Assembly: GCA_964247055.1 (NCBI GenBank) | Contig: OZ176053.1 | Span: forward strand, 13,950,001 to 14,014,000 | Length of the DNA: 64,000 nucleotides | From: Paragordius varius | Taxonomy: Eukaryota; Nematomorpha | Direction of reading: 5' to 3' | In this document: piece by piece, positions 35,989 through 50,400 of the stretch | Numbering within the stretch: the stretch's first letter is position 1 | Layout of the letters: the number at the start of each line of letters is the position of its first letter | Position numbers and translations under genes: made by a program | Notes under the pieces: model-generated | Seen by the model: only the letters and a program-made list of their open reading frames with translations | Databases searched by the model: none | Told to the model about the DNA's origin: nothing

Positions 35989-37014
35989 ATTATGGTGACA
36001 TCACCTGATCAAATTTGGATTTTAGGTAGCCATTTTTATTTTTAAAATCGTATAAAATAAATTTTTTAAATAATTAAAAAATTCATAAATATTACATTTA
36101 TAGTCCGATCCCAAAGTATTTGGGGTGATGATGGAACTACCATAGGGCTACCCAAAAAAATTATAGTGACATCACCTGATCAAATTCGGATTTTAGGTAG
36201 CCATTTTTATTTTTAAAATCGTCTAAAATAAATTTTTTAAATATTTAAAAAATTCATAAAAATTACATTTATACTCCGATCTCGAAAATATTTGGGGTGA
36301 TGATGGAACTACCATAGGGCTACCCAAAAAAATTATAATGACATCACCTGATCAAATTTGGATTTTAGGTAGCCATTTTTATTTTTAAAATCGTATAAAA
36401 TAAATTTTTTAAATATTTAAAAAATTCATAAAAATTACATTTATACTCCGATCTCGACAATATTTGGGGTGATGATGGAACTACCATAGGGCTACCCAAA
36501 AAAATTATAATGACATCACCTGATCAAATTTGGATTTTAGGTAGCCATTTTTATTTTTAAAATCGTATAAAATAAATTTTTTAAATATTTAAAAAATTCA
36601 TAAAAATTACATTTATACTCCGATCTCGACAATATTTGGGGTGATGATGGAACTACCATAGGGCTACCCAAAAAAATTATAATGACATCACCTGATCAAA
36701 TTTGGATTTTAAGTAGCCATTTTTATTTTTAATATCGTATAAAATAAATTTTTTAAATATTTAAAAAATTCATAAAATTTATACTCCGATCTCGACAATA
36801 TTTGGGGTGATGATGGAACTACCATAGGGCTACCCAAAAAAATTATAATGACATCACCTGATCAAATTTGGATTTTAGGTAGCCATTTTTATTTTTAAAA
36901 TCGTATAAAATAAATTTTTTAAATATTTAAAAAATTCATAAAAATTACATTTATACTCCGATCTCGAAAATATTTGGGGTGATGATGGAACTACCATAGG
37001 GCTACCCCAAAAAA
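35989..37014. repeat. Six-monomer family B fragment
   Basis: Starts 35989, 36160, 36332, 36504, 36676, 36842: CCCAAAGTATTTGGGG; CAAATTCGG + CGTCTAAA; two ATTATAATGAC + CTCGACAAT; the 166-bp type; ATTATAATGAC ending CTACCCC. The last four match 32907-33589 at +3425, so this fragment joins two different phases of the B unit. Confidence 0.85.
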
Positions 37015-40000
37015 ATTATGGTGACATCACCTGATCAAATTTGGATTTTAGGTAGCCATTTTTATTTTTAAAATCGTATAAAATAAATTTTTTAAATAAT
37101 TAAAAAATTCATAAATATTACATTTATAGTCCGATCCCAAAGTATTTGGGGTGATGATGGAACTACCATAGGGCTACCCAAAAAAATTATAGTGACATCA
37201 CCTGATCAAATTCGGATTTTAGGCAGCCATTTTTATTTTTAAAATCGTCTAAAATAAATTTTTTAAATATTTAAAAAATTCATAAAAATTACATTTATAC
37301 TCCGATCTCGAAAATATTTGGGGTGATGATGGAACTACCATAGGGCTACCCAAAAAAATTATAATGACATCACCTGATCAAATTTGGATTTTAGGTAGCC
37401 ATTTTTATTTTTAAAATCGTATAAAATAAATTTTTTAAATATTTAAAAAATTCATAAAAATTACATTTATACTCCGATCTCGAAAATATTTGGGGTGATG
37501 ATGGAACTACCATAGGGCTACCCAAAAAAATTATAATGACATCACCTGATCAAATTTGGATTTTAGGTAGCCATTTTAATTTTTAAAATCGTATAAAATA
37601 AATTTTTTAAATATTTAAAAAATTCATAAAAATTACATTTATACTCCGATCTCGAAAATATTTGGGGTGATGATGGAACTACCATAGGGCTACCCAAAAA
37701 AAATTATGGTGACATCACCTGATCAAATTTGGATTTTAGGTAGCCATTTTTATTTTTAAAATCGTATAAAATAAATTTTTTAAATATTTAAAAAATTCAT
37801 AAAAATTACATTTATACTCCGATCTCGAAAATATTTGGGGTGATGATGGAACTACCATAGGGCTACCCAAAAAAATTATGGTGACATCACCTGATCAAAT
37901 TGGGATTTTAGTTAGCCATTTTTATTTTTAAAATCGTATAAAATAAATTTCTTAAATATTTAAAAAATTCATAAAAATTACATTTATACTCCGATCTCGA
38001 AAATATTTGGGGTGATGATGGAACTACCATAGGGCTACCCAAAAAAAATTATGGTGACATCACCTGATCAAATTTGGATTTTAGGTAGCCATTTTTATTT
38101 TTAAAATCGTATAAAATAAATTTTTTAAATATTTAAAAAATTCATAAATATTACATTTATAGTCCGATCCCAAAGTATGGTGATGATGGAACTACCATAG
38201 GGCTACCCAAAAAAAATTATGGTGACATAACCTGATCAAATTTGGATTTTAGGTAGCCATTTTTATTTTTAAAATCGTATAAAATAAATTTTTTAAATAT
38301 TTAAAAAATTCAAAAAAATTACATTTATACTCCGATCTCGACAATATTTGGGGTGATGATGGAATTACCATAGGGCTACCTAAAAAAAATTATGGTGACA
38401 TCACCTGATCAAATTTGGATTTTAGGTAGCCATTTTTATTTTTAAAATCGTATAAAATAAATTTTTTAAATATTTAAAAAATTCATAAAAATTACATTTA
38501 TACTCCAATCTCGAAAATATCTTAGGTGATGATGGAACTACCATAGGGCTACCCAAAAAAAATTATGGCGACATCACCTGATGAAATTTGGATTTTAGGT
38601 AGCCATTTTTATTTTTAAAATCGTATAAAATAAATTTTTTAAATAATTAAAAAATTCATAAATATTACATTTATAGTCCGATCCCAAAGTATTTGGGGTG
38701 ATGATCGAACTACCATAGGGCTACCCAAAAAAATTATGGTGACATCACCTGATCAAATTCGGATTTTAGGTAGCCATTTTTATTTTTAAAATCGTCTAAA
38801 ATAAATTTTTTAAATATTTAAAAAATTCATAAAAATTACATTTATACTCCGATCTCGAAAATATTTGGGGTGATGATGGAACTACCATAGGGCTACCCAA
38901 AAAAAATTATGGTGACATCACCTGATCAAATTTGGATTTTAGGTAGCCATTTTTATTTTTAAAATCGTATAAAATAAATTTTTTAAATAATTAAAAAATT
39001 CATAAATATTACATTTATAGTCCGATCCCAAAGTATTTGGGGTGATGATGGAACTACCATAGGGCTACGCAAAAAAATTATAGTGACATCACCTGATCAA
39101 ATTCGGATTTTAGGTAGCCATTTTTATTTTTAAAATCGTCTAAAATAAATTTTTTAAATATTTAAAAAATTCATAAAAATTACATTTATACTCCGATCTC
39201 GAAAATATTTGGGGTGATGATGGAACTACCATAGGGCTACCCAAAAAAATTATAATGACATCACCTGATCAAATTTGGATTTTAGGTAGCCATTTTTATT
39301 TTTAAAATCGTATAAAATAAATTTTTTAAATATTAAAAAATTCATAAAAATTACATTTATACTCCGATCTCGAAAATATTTGGGGTGATGATGGAACTAT
39401 CATAGGGCTACCCAAAAAAATTATAGTGACATCACCTGCTCAAATTTGGATTTTAGGTAGCCATTTTTATTTTTAATATCGTATAAAATAAATTTTTTAA
39501 ATATTTAAAAAATTCATAAAAATTACATTTATACTCCGATCTCGAAAATATTTGGGGTGATGATGGAACTACCATAGGGCTACCCAAAAAAATTATAATG
39601 ACATCACCTGATCTTGGATTTTAGGTAGCCATTTTTATTTTTAAAATCGTATAAAATAAATTTTTTAAATATTTAAAAAATTCATAAAAATTACATTTAT
39701 ACTCCGATCTCGACAATATTTGGGGTGATGATGGAACTACCATAGGGCTACCCAAAAAAATTATAATGACATCACCTGATCAAATTTGGATTTTAAGTAG
39801 CCATTTTTATTTTTAATATCGTATAAAATAAATTTTTTAAATATTTAAAAAATTCATAAAATTTATACTCCGATCTCGACAATATTTGGGGTGATGATGG
39901 AACTACCATAGGGCTACCCAAAAAAATTATAATGACATCACCTGATCAAATTTGGATTTTAGGTAGCCATTTTTATTTTTAAAATCGTATAAAATAAATT

Positions 40001-40098
40001 TTTTAAATATTTAAAAAATTCATAAAAATTACATTTATACTCCGATCTCGAAAATATTTGGGGTGATGATGGAACTACCATAGGGCTACCCAAAAAAA
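37015..40098. repeat. 18-monomer family B HOR, complete copy, 3084 bp
   Basis: Starts 37015, 37186, 37358, 37530, 37703, 37875, 38048, 38216, 38389, 38562, 38733, 38906, 39077, 39249, 39420, 39592, 39760, 39926. Type order: CCCAAAGTATTTGGGG; CAAATTCGG/CGTCTAAA; ATTATAATGAC twice; reference; CAAATTGGGA/TTTCTTAAAT; CCCAAAGTATGGTG; GACATAACC; ATATCTTAGG; GATGAAATTTGG/GATCGAAC; CAAATTCGG/CGTCTAAA; CTACGC end; CAAATTCGG/CGTCTAAA; short ATATTAAAAAATTC; CTGCTCAAATT/AATATCG; CTCGACAAT; 166-bp type; ATTATAATGAC. The next unit starts at 40099 in register. Private: CCATTTTAATTTTT (37530), CTACCTAAA (38216), CTCCAATCTCG (38389). Confidence 0.92.
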
Positions 40099-42678
40099 AT
40101 TATGGTGACATCACCTGATCAAATTTGGATTTTAGGTAGCCATTTTTATTTTTAAAATCGTATAAAATAAATTTTTTAAATAATTAAAAAATTCATAAAT
40201 ATTACATTTATAGTCCGATCCCAAAGTATTTGGGGTGATGATGGAACTACCATAGGGCTACCCAAAAAAATTATAGTGACATCACCTGATCAAATTCGGA
40301 TTTTAGGTAGCCATTTTTATTTTTAAAATCGTCTAAAATAAATTTTTTAAATATTTAAAAAATTCATAAAAATTACATTTATACTCCGATCTCGAAAATA
40401 TTTGGGGTGATGATGGAACTACCATAGGGCTACCCAAAAAAATTATAATGACATCACCTGATCAAATTTGGATTTTAGGTAGCCATTTTTATTTTTAAAA
40501 TCGTATAAAATAAATTTTTTAAATATTTAAAAAATTCATAAAAATTACATTTATACTCCGATCTCGAAAATATTTGGGGTGATGATGGAACTACCATAGG
40601 GCTACCCAAAAAAATTATAATGACATCACCTGATCAAATTTGGATTTTAGGTAGCCATTTTTATTTTTAAAATCGTATAAAATAAATTTTTTAAATATTT
40701 AAAAAATTCATAAAAATTACATTTATACTCCGATCTCGAAAATATTTGGGGTGATGATGGAACTACCATAGGGCTACCCAAAAAAAATTATGGTGACATC
40801 ACCTGATCAAATTTGGATTTTAGGTAGCCATTTTTATTTTTAAAATCGTATAAAATAAATTTTTTAAATATTTAAAAAATTCATAAAAATTACATTTATA
40901 CTCCGATCTCGAAAATATTTGGGGTGATGATGGAACTACCATAGGGCTACCCAAAAAAATTATGGTGACATCACCTGATCAAATTGGGATTTTAGTTAGC
41001 CATTTTTATTTTTAAAATCGTATAAAATAAATTTCTTAAATATTTAAAAAATTCATAAAAATTACATTTATACTCCGATCTCGAAAATATTTGGGGTGAT
41101 GATGGAACTACCATAGGGCTACCCAAAAAAAATTATGGTGACATCACCTGATCAAATTTGGATTTTAGGTAGCCATTTTTATTTTTAAAATCGTATAAAA
41201 TAAATTTTTTAAATATTTAAAAAATTCATAAATATTACATTTATAGTCCGATCCCAAAGTATGGTGATGATGGAACTACCATAGGGCTACCCAAAAAAAA
41301 TTATGGTGACATAACCTGATCAAATTTGGATTTTAGGTAGCCATTTTTATTTTTAAAATCGTATAAAATAAATTTTTTAAATATTTAAAAAATTCAAAAA
41401 AATTACATTTATACTCCGATCTCGACAATATTTGGGGTGATGATGGAATTACCATAGGGCTACCCAAAAAAAATTATGGTGACATCACCTGATCAAATTT
41501 GGATTTTAGGTAGCCATTTTTATTTTTAATATCGTATAAAATAAATTTTTTAAATATTTAAAAAATTCATAAAAATTACATTTATACTCCGATCTCGACA
41601 ATATTTGGGGTGATGATGGAACTACTAGAGGGCTACCCAAAAAAAATTATGGTCACATCACCTGATCAAATTTGGATTTTAAGTAGCCATTTTTATTTTT
41701 AATATCGTATAAAATAAATTTTTTAAATATTTAAAAAATTCATAAAAATTACATTTATACTCCGATCTCGACAATATTTGGGGTGATGATGGAATTACCT
41801 TAGGACTACCCAAAAAAAATTATGGTGACATCACCTGATCAAATTTGGATTTTAGGTAGCCATTTTTATTTTTAAAATCGTATAAAATAAATTTTTTAAA
41901 TATTTAAAAAATTCATAAAAATTACATTTATACTCCGATCTCGAAAATATCTTAGGTGATGATGGAACTACCATAGGGCTACCCAAAAAAAATTATGGCG
42001 ACATCACCTGATGAAATTTGGATTTTAGGTAGCCATTTTTATTTTTAAAATCGTATAAAATAAATTTTTTAAATAATTAAAAAATTCATAAATATTACAT
42101 TTATAGTCCGATCCCAAAGTATTTGGGGTGATGATCGAACTACCATAGGGCTACCCAAAAAAATTATAGTGACATCACCTGATCAAATTCGGATTTTAGG
42201 TAGCCATTTTTATTTTTAAAATCGTCTAAAATAAATTTTTTAAATATTTAAAAAATTCATAAAAATTACATTTATACTCCGATCTCGAAAATATTTGGGG
42301 TGATGATGGAACTACCATAGGGCTACCCAAAAAAAATTATGGTGACATCACCTGATCAAATTTGGATTTTAGGTAGCCATTTTTATTTTTAAAATCGTAT
42401 AAAATAAATTTTTTAAATAATTAAAAAATTCATAAATATTACATTTATAGTCCGATCCCAAAGTATTTGGGGTGATGATGGAACTACCATAGGGCTACGC
42501 AAAAAAATTATAGTGACATCACCTGATCAAATTCGGATTTTAGGTAGCCATTTTTATTTTTAAAATCGTCTAAAATAAATTTTTTAAATATTTAAAAAAT
42601 TCATAAAAATTACATTTATACTCCGATCTCGAAAATATTTGGGGTGATGATGGAACTACCATAGGGCTACCCAAAAAA
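40099..42678. repeat. 18-monomer family B unit with two-monomer insertion, truncated
   Basis: Starts 40099, 40270, 40442, 40614, 40787, 40959, 41132, 41300, 41473, 41646, 41819, 41992, 42163, 42336, 42507. The first eight match the 37015 unit at +3084. Then 41473 (ACTACTAGAGGG) and 41646 (GGTCACATC, TTAGGACTA), as at 26532-26877, are inserted before the ATATCTTAGG monomer at 41819. The unit stops after 42507. Confidence 0.87.
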
Positions 42679-43193
42679 ATTATAATGACATCACCTGATC
42701 AAATTTGGATTTTAGGTAGCCATTTTTATTTTTAAAATCGTATAAAATAAATTTTTTAAATATTAAAAAATTCATAAATTACATTTATACTCCGATCTCG
42801 AAAATATTTGGGGTGATGATGGAACTACCATAGGGCTACCCAAAAAAATTATGGTGACATCACCTGATCAAATTGGGATTTTAGTTAGCCATTTTTATTT
42901 TTAAAATCGTATAAAATAAATTTCTTAAATATTTAAAAAATTCATAAAAATTACATTTATACTCCGATCTCGAAAATATTTGGGGTGATGATGGAACTAC
43001 CATAGGGCTACCCAAAAAAAATTATGGTGACATCACCTGATCAAATTTGGATTTTAGGTAGCCATTTTTATTTTTAAAATCGTATAAAATAAATTTTTTA
43101 AATATTTAAAAAATTCAAAAAAATTACATTTATACTCCGATCTCGACAATATTTGGGGTGATGATGGAATTACCATAGGGCTTCCCAAAAAAA
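42679..43193. repeat. Junction stretch, family B back to family A
   Basis: Starts 42679, 42848, 43021. Monomer 42679 is the short ATATTAAAAAATTC type with a further loss, giving CATAAATTACATT; 42848 is the CAAATTGGGA/TTTCTTAAAT type, out of its usual order; 43021 has TTCAAAAAA and ends GGGCTTCCC, as at 28084. Three normally separated B types are thus side by side, indicating several exchanges. Confidence 0.78.
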
Positions 43194-44057
43194 ATTATGG
43201 CGACATAACCTGATCAAATTTGGATTTTAGGTAGCCATTTTTATTTTTAAAATCGTATAAAATAAATTTTTTAAATATTTAAAAAATTCATAAAAATTAC
43301 ATTTATAGTCCGATCCCCAAAATATTTGGGGTGATGATGGAATTACCATAGGGCTACCCAAAATAATTTATGGTGACATCACCTGATCAAATTTGGATTT
43401 TAGGTAGCCATTTTTATTTTTAATATCGTATAAAATAAATTTTTTAAATATTTAAAAAATTCATAAAAATTACATTTATACTCGATCTCGAAAATATTTG
43501 GGGTAATGATGGAACTACCATAGGGCTACCCAAAAAAAATTATGGTGACATCACCTGATCAAATTTGGATTTTAGGTAGCCATTTTTAAATTTTTAAAAT
43601 CGTATAAAATAAATTTTTTAAATATTTAAAAAATTCATAAAAATTACATTTATACTCCGATCTCGAAAATATTTGGGGTAATGATGGAACTACCATAGGG
43701 CTACCCAAAAAAAATTATGGCGACATCACCTGATGAAATTTAAATTTTAGGTAGCCATTTTTATTTTTAAAATCGTATAAAATAAATTTTTTAAATATTT
43801 AAAAAATTCATAAAAATTACATTTAAAGTCCGATCTCAAAAATATTTGGGGTTATGATGGAACTACCATAGGGCTACCCAAAAAAAATTATGGTGACATC
43901 ACCTGATCAAATTTGGATTTTAGGTAGCCATTTTTATTTTTAAAATCGTATAAAATAAATTTTTAAATATTTAAAAAATTCATAAAAATTACATTTATAC
44001 TCCGATCTCGAAAATATTTGGGGTGATGATGGGACTACCATAGGGCTACCCAAAAAA
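43194..44057. repeat. Diverged family A lead-in
   Basis: Starts 43194, 43367, 43539, 43714, 43887. Order resembles 518-1383: GATCCCC + GAATTACC; AATATCG + TAATGATGG; a 175-bp type, here TTTTTAAATTTTTAAAA instead of TTTTTATATTTTTAAAA; GATGAAATTTAAA + AAAGTCC; reference-like. Monomer 43194 starts GGCGACATAACCTGATC rather than GATTAA, so its left part is B-like. Private: AAAATAATTTATGG, TATACTCGATC, and GATGGGACTACC (43887). Confidence 0.82.
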
Positions 44058-44402
44058 ATTATGGTGACATCACCTGATCAAATTTGGATTTTAGGTAGCC
44101 ATTTTTATTTTTAAAATTGTATAAAATAAATTTTTTAAATATTTAAAAAATTCATAAAAATTACATTTATACTCTGATCTTGAAAATTTTTGGGGTGATG
44201 ATGGAACTACCATAGGGCTACCCAAAAAAATCATAGTGACATCACCTGATCAAATTTGGATTTTAGGTAGCCATTTTTATTTTTAAAATCGTATAAAATA
44301 AATTTTTTAAATATTTAAAAAATTCATAAAAATTATATTTATACTCCGATCTCGAAAATATTTGGGGTGATGATGGAACTACCATAGGGCTACCCAAAAA
44401 AA
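44058..44402. repeat. First copy of the CpG-depleted pair
   Basis: Starts 44058 (AAATTGTATA, CTCTGATCTTG, and a private AAATTTTTGGGG) and 44230 (ATCATAGTGAC). The pair is repeated 517 bp on at 44575 and 44747, and at 173 and 345. It shows that the trio is tandemly duplicated here. Confidence 0.87.
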
Positions 44403-47400
44403 ATTATGGTGACATCACCTGATCAAATTTGGATTTTAGGTAGCCATTTTTATTTTTAAAATCGTATAAAATAAATTTTTTAAATATTTAAAAAATTCAT
44501 AAAAATTACATTTATACTCCGATCTCGAAAATATTTGGGGTGATGATGGAACTACCATAGGGCTACCCAAAAAAATTATGGTGACATCACCTGATCAAAT
44601 TTGGATTTTAGGTAGCCATTTTTATTTTTAAAATTGTATAAAATAAATTTTTTAAATATTTAAAAAATTCATAAAAATTACATTTATACTCTGATCTTGA
44701 AAATATTTGGGGTGATGATGGAACTACCATAGGGCTACCCAAAAAAATCATAGTGACATCACCTGATCAAATTTGGATTTTAGGTAGCCATTTTTATTTT
44801 TAAAATCGTATAAAATAAATTTTTTAAATATTTAAAAAATTCATAAAAATTATATTTATACTCCGATCTCGAAAATATTTGGGGTGATGATGGAACTACC
44901 ATAGGGCTACCCAAAAAAAATTATGGCGACATCACCTGATTAAATTTGGATTTTAGGTAGCCATTTTTATTTTTAAAATCGTATAAAATAAATTTTTTAA
45001 ATATTTAAAAAATTCATAAAAATTACATTTATAGTCCGATCCCCAAAATATTTGGGGTGATGATGGAATTACCATAGGGCTACCCAAAAAAATTTATGGT
45101 GACATCACCTGATCAAATTTGGATTTTAGGTAGCCATTTTTATTTTTAATATCGTATAAAATAAATTTTTTAAATATTTAAAAAATTCATAAAAATTACA
45201 TTTATACTCCGATCTCGAAAATATTTGGGGTAATGATGGAACTACCATAGGGCTACCCGAAAAAAATTATGGTGACATCACCTGATCAAATTTGGATTTT
45301 AGGTAGCCATTTTTATATTTTTAAAATCGTATAAAATAAATTTTTTAAATATTTAAAAAATTCATAAAAATTACATTTATACTCCGATCTCGAAAATATT
45401 TGGGGTAATGATGGAACTACCATAGGGCTACCCAAAAAAAATTATGGCGACATCACCTGATGAAATTTAAATTTTAGGTAGCCATTTTTATTTTTAAAAT
45501 CGTATAAAATAAATTTTTTAAATATTTAAAAAATTCATAAAAATTACATTTAAAGTCCGATCTCAAAAATATTTGGGGTTATGATGGAACTACCATAGGG
45601 CTACCCAAAAAAAATTATGGTGACATCACCTGATCAAATTTGGATTTTAGGTAGCCATTTTTATTTTTAAAATCGTATAAAATAAATTTTTTAAATATTT
45701 AAAAAATTCATAAAAATTACATTTATACTCCGATCTCGAAAATATTTGGGGTGATGATGGAACTACCATAGGGCTACCCAAAAAAATTATGGCGACATCA
45801 CCTGATGAAATTTAAATTTTAGGTAGCCATTTTTATTTTTAAAATCGTATAAAATAAATTTTTTAAATATTTAAAAACTTCATAAAAATTACATTTATAG
45901 TCCGATCCCCAAAATATTTGGGGTGATGATGGAACTACCATAGGGCTACCCAAAAAAAATTATGGCGACATCACCTGATTAAATTTGGATTTTAGGTAGC
46001 CATTTTTATTTTTAAAATCGTATAAAATAAATTTTTTAAATATTTAAAAAATTCATAAAAATTACATTTATAGTCCGATCCCCAAAATATTTGGGGTGAT
46101 GATGGAATTACCATAGGGCTACCCAAAAAAATTTATGGTGACATCACCTGATCAAATTTGGATTTTAGGTAGCCATTTTTATTTTTAATATCGTATAAAA
46201 TAAATTTTTTAAATATTTAAAAAATTCATAAAAATTACATTTATACTCCGATCTCGAAAATATTTGGGGTAATGATGGAACTACCATAGGGCTACCCAAA
46301 AAAAATTATGGTGACATCACCTGATCAAATTTGGATTTTAGGTAGCCATTTTTATATTTTTAAAATCGTATAAAATAAATTTTTTAAATATTTAAAAAAT
46401 TCATAAAAATTACATTTATACTCCGATCTCGAAAATATTTGGGGTAATGATGGAACTACCATAGGGCTACCCAAAAAAAATTATGGCGACATCACCTGAT
46501 GAAATTTAAATTTTAGGTAGCCATTTTTATTTTTAAAATCGTATAAAATAAATTTTTTAAATATTTAAAAAATTCATAAAAATTACATTTAAAGTCCGAT
46601 CTCAAAAATATTTGGGGTTATGATGGAACTACCATAGGGCTACCCAAAAAAAATTATGGTGACATCACCTGATCAAATTTGGATTTTAGGTAGCCATTTT
46701 TATTTTTAAAATCGTATAAAATAAATTTTTTAAATATTTAAAAAATTCATAAAAATTACATTTATACTCCGATCTCGAAAATATTTGGGGTGATGATGGA
46801 ACTACCATAGGGCTACCCAAAAAAATTATGGCGACATCACCTGATGAAATTTAAATTTTAGGTAGCCATTTTTATTTTTAAAATCGTATAAAATAAATTT
46901 TTTAAATATTTAAAAACTTCATAAAAATTACATTTATAGTCCGATCCCCAAAATATTTGGGGTGATGATGGAACTACCATAGGGCTACCCAAAAAAAATT
47001 ATGGCGATATCACCTGATCAAATTTGGATTTTAGGTAGCCATTTTTATTTTTAAAATCGTATAAAATAAATTTTTTAAATATTTAAAAAATTCATAAAAA
47101 TTACATTTATATTCCGATCTCGACAATATTTGGGGTGATGATGGAACTACCATAGGGCTACCCAAAAAAAATTATGGCGACATTACCTGATGAAATTTAA
47201 ATTTTAGGTAGCCATTTTTATTTTTAAAATCGTATAAAATAAATTTTTTAAATATTTAAAAAATTCATAAAAATTACATTTATACTCCGATCTCGAAAAT
47301 ATTTGGGGTGATGATGGAACTACCATAGGGCTACCCAAAAAAAATTATGGTGACATCACCTGATAAATTTGGATTTTAGGTAGCCATTTTTATTTTTAAA

Positions 47401-50400
47401 ATCGTATAAAATAAATTTTTTAAATATTTAAAAACTTCATAAAAATTACATTTATAGTCCGATCCCCAAAATATTTGGGGTGATGATGGAACTACCATAG
47501 GGCTACCCAAAAAAAATTATGGCGATATCACCTGATCAAATTTGGATTTTAGGTAGCCATTTTTATTTTTAAAATCGTATAAAATAAATTTTTTAAATAT
47601 TTAAAAAATTCATAAAAATTACATTTATATTCCGATCTCGACAATATTTGGGGTGATGATGGAACTACCATAGGGCTACCCAAAAAAAATTATGGCGACA
47701 TTACCTGATGAAATTTAAATTTTAGGTAGCCATTTTTATTTTTAAAATCGTATAAAATAAATTTTTTAAATATTTAAAAAATTCATAAAAATTACATTTA
47801 TATTCCGATCTCGACAATATTTGGGGTGATGATGGAACTACCATAGGGCTACCCAAAAAAAATTATGGCGACATTACCTGATGAAATTTAAATTTTAGGT
47901 AGCCATTTTTATTTTTAAAATCGTATAAAATAAATTTTTTAAATATTTAAAAAATTCATAAAAATTACATTTATACTCCGATCTCGAAAATATTTGGGGT
48001 GATGATGGAACTACCATAGGGCTACCCAAAAAAATTATGGCGACATCACCTGATGAAATTTAAATTTTAGGTAGCCATTTTTATTTTTAAAATCGTATAA
48101 AATAAATTTTTTAAATATTTAAAAACTTCATAAAAATTACATTTATAGTCCGATCCCCAAAATATTTGGGGTGATGATGGAACTACCATAGGGCTACCCA
48201 AAAAAAATTATGGCGACATCACCTGATTAAATTTGGATTTTAGGTAGCCATTTTTATTTTTAAAATCGTATAAAATAAATTTTTTAAATATTTAAAAAAT
48301 TCATAAAAATTACATTTATAGTCCGATCCCCAAAATATTTGGGGTGATGATGGAATTACCATAGGGCTACCCAAAAAAATTTATGGTGACATCACCTGAT
48401 CAAATTTGGATTTTAGGTAGCCATTTTTATTTTTAATATCGTATAAAATAAATTTTTTAAATATTTAAAAAATTCATAAAAATTACATTTATACTCCGAT
48501 CTCGAAAATATTTGGGGTAATGATGGAACTACCATAGGGCTACCCAAAAAAAATTATGGTGACATCACCTGATCAAATTTGGATTTTAGGTAGCCATTTT
48601 TATATTTTTAAAATCGTATAAAATAAATTTTTTAAATATTTAAAAAATTCATAAAAATTACATTTATACTCCGATCTCGAAAATATTTGGGGTAATGATG
48701 GAACTACCATAGGGCTACCCAAAAAAAATTATGGCGACATCACCTGATGAAATTTAAATTTTAGGTAGCCATTTTTATTTTTAAAATCGTATAAAATAAA
48801 TTTTTTAAATATTTAAAAAATTCATAAAAATTACATTTAAAGTCCGATCTCAAAAATATTTGGGGTTATGATGGAACTACCATAGGGCTACCCAAAAAAA
48901 ATTATGGTGACATCACCTGATCAAATTTGGATTTTAGGTAGCCATTTTTATTTTTAAAATCGTATAAAATAAATTTTTTAAATATTTAAAAAATTCATAA
49001 AAATTACATTTATACTCCGATCTCGAAAATATTTGGGGTGATGATGGAACTACCATAGGGCTACCCAAAAAAATTATGGCGACATCACCTGATGAAATTT
49101 AAATTTTAGGTAGCCATTTTTATTTTTAAAATCGTATAAAATAAATTTTTTAAATATTTAAAAACTTCATAAAAATTACATTTATAGTCCGATCCCCAAA
49201 ATATTTGGGGTGATGATGGAACTACCATAGGGCTACCCAAAAAAAATTATGGCGATATCACCTGATCAAATTTGGATTTTAGGTAGCCATTTTTATTTTT
49301 AAAATCGTATAAAATAAATTTTTTAAATATTTAAAAAATTCATAAAAATTACATTTATATTCCGATCTCGACAATATTTGGGGTGATGATGGAACTACCA
49401 TAGGGCTACCCAAAAAAAATTATGGCGACATTACCTGATGAAATTTAAATTTTAGGTAGCCATTTTTATTTTTAAAATCGTATAAAATAAATTTTTTAAA
49501 TATTTAAAAAATTCATAAAAATTACATTTATACTCCGATCTCGAAAATATTTGGGGTGATGATGGAACTACCATAGGGCTACCCAAAAAAAATTATGGTG
49601 ACATCACCTGATAAATTTGGATTTTAGGTAGCCATTTTTATTTTTAAAATCGTATAAAATAAATTTTTTAAATATTTAAAAACTTCATAAAAATTACATT
49701 TATAGTCCGATCCCCAAAATATTTGGGGTGATGATGGAACTACCATAGGGCTACCCAAAAAAAATTATGGCGACATCACCTGATCAAATTTGGATTATAG
49801 GTAGCCATTTTTATTTTTAAAATCGTATAAAATAAATTTTTTAAATATTTAAAAAATTCATAAAAATTACTTTTATACTCCGATCTCGAAAATATTTGGG
49901 ATGATGATGGAACTACCATAGGGCTACCCAAAAAAAATTATGGTGACATCACCTGATCAAATTTGGATTTTAGGTAGCCATTTTTATTTTTAAAATCGTA
50001 TAAAATAAATTTTTTAAATATTTAAAAAATTCATAAAAATTACACTTATACTCCGATCTCTACAATATTTGGGGTGATGATGGAACTACCATAGGGCTAC
50101 CCAAAAAAAATTATGGTGACATCACCTGATCAAATTTAGATTTTAGGTAGCCATTTTTATTTTTAAAATCGTATAAAATAAATTTTTTAAATATTTAAAA
50201 AATTCAAAAAAATTACATTTATACTCCGATCTCGACAATATTTGGGGTGATGATGGAATTACCATAGGGCTACCCAAAAAAAATTATGGTGACATCACCT
50301 GATCAAATTTGGATTTTAGGTAGCCATTTTTATTTCTAAAATCGAAAATAAATTTTTTAAATATTTAAAAAATTCATAAAAATTACATTTATACTCCGAT

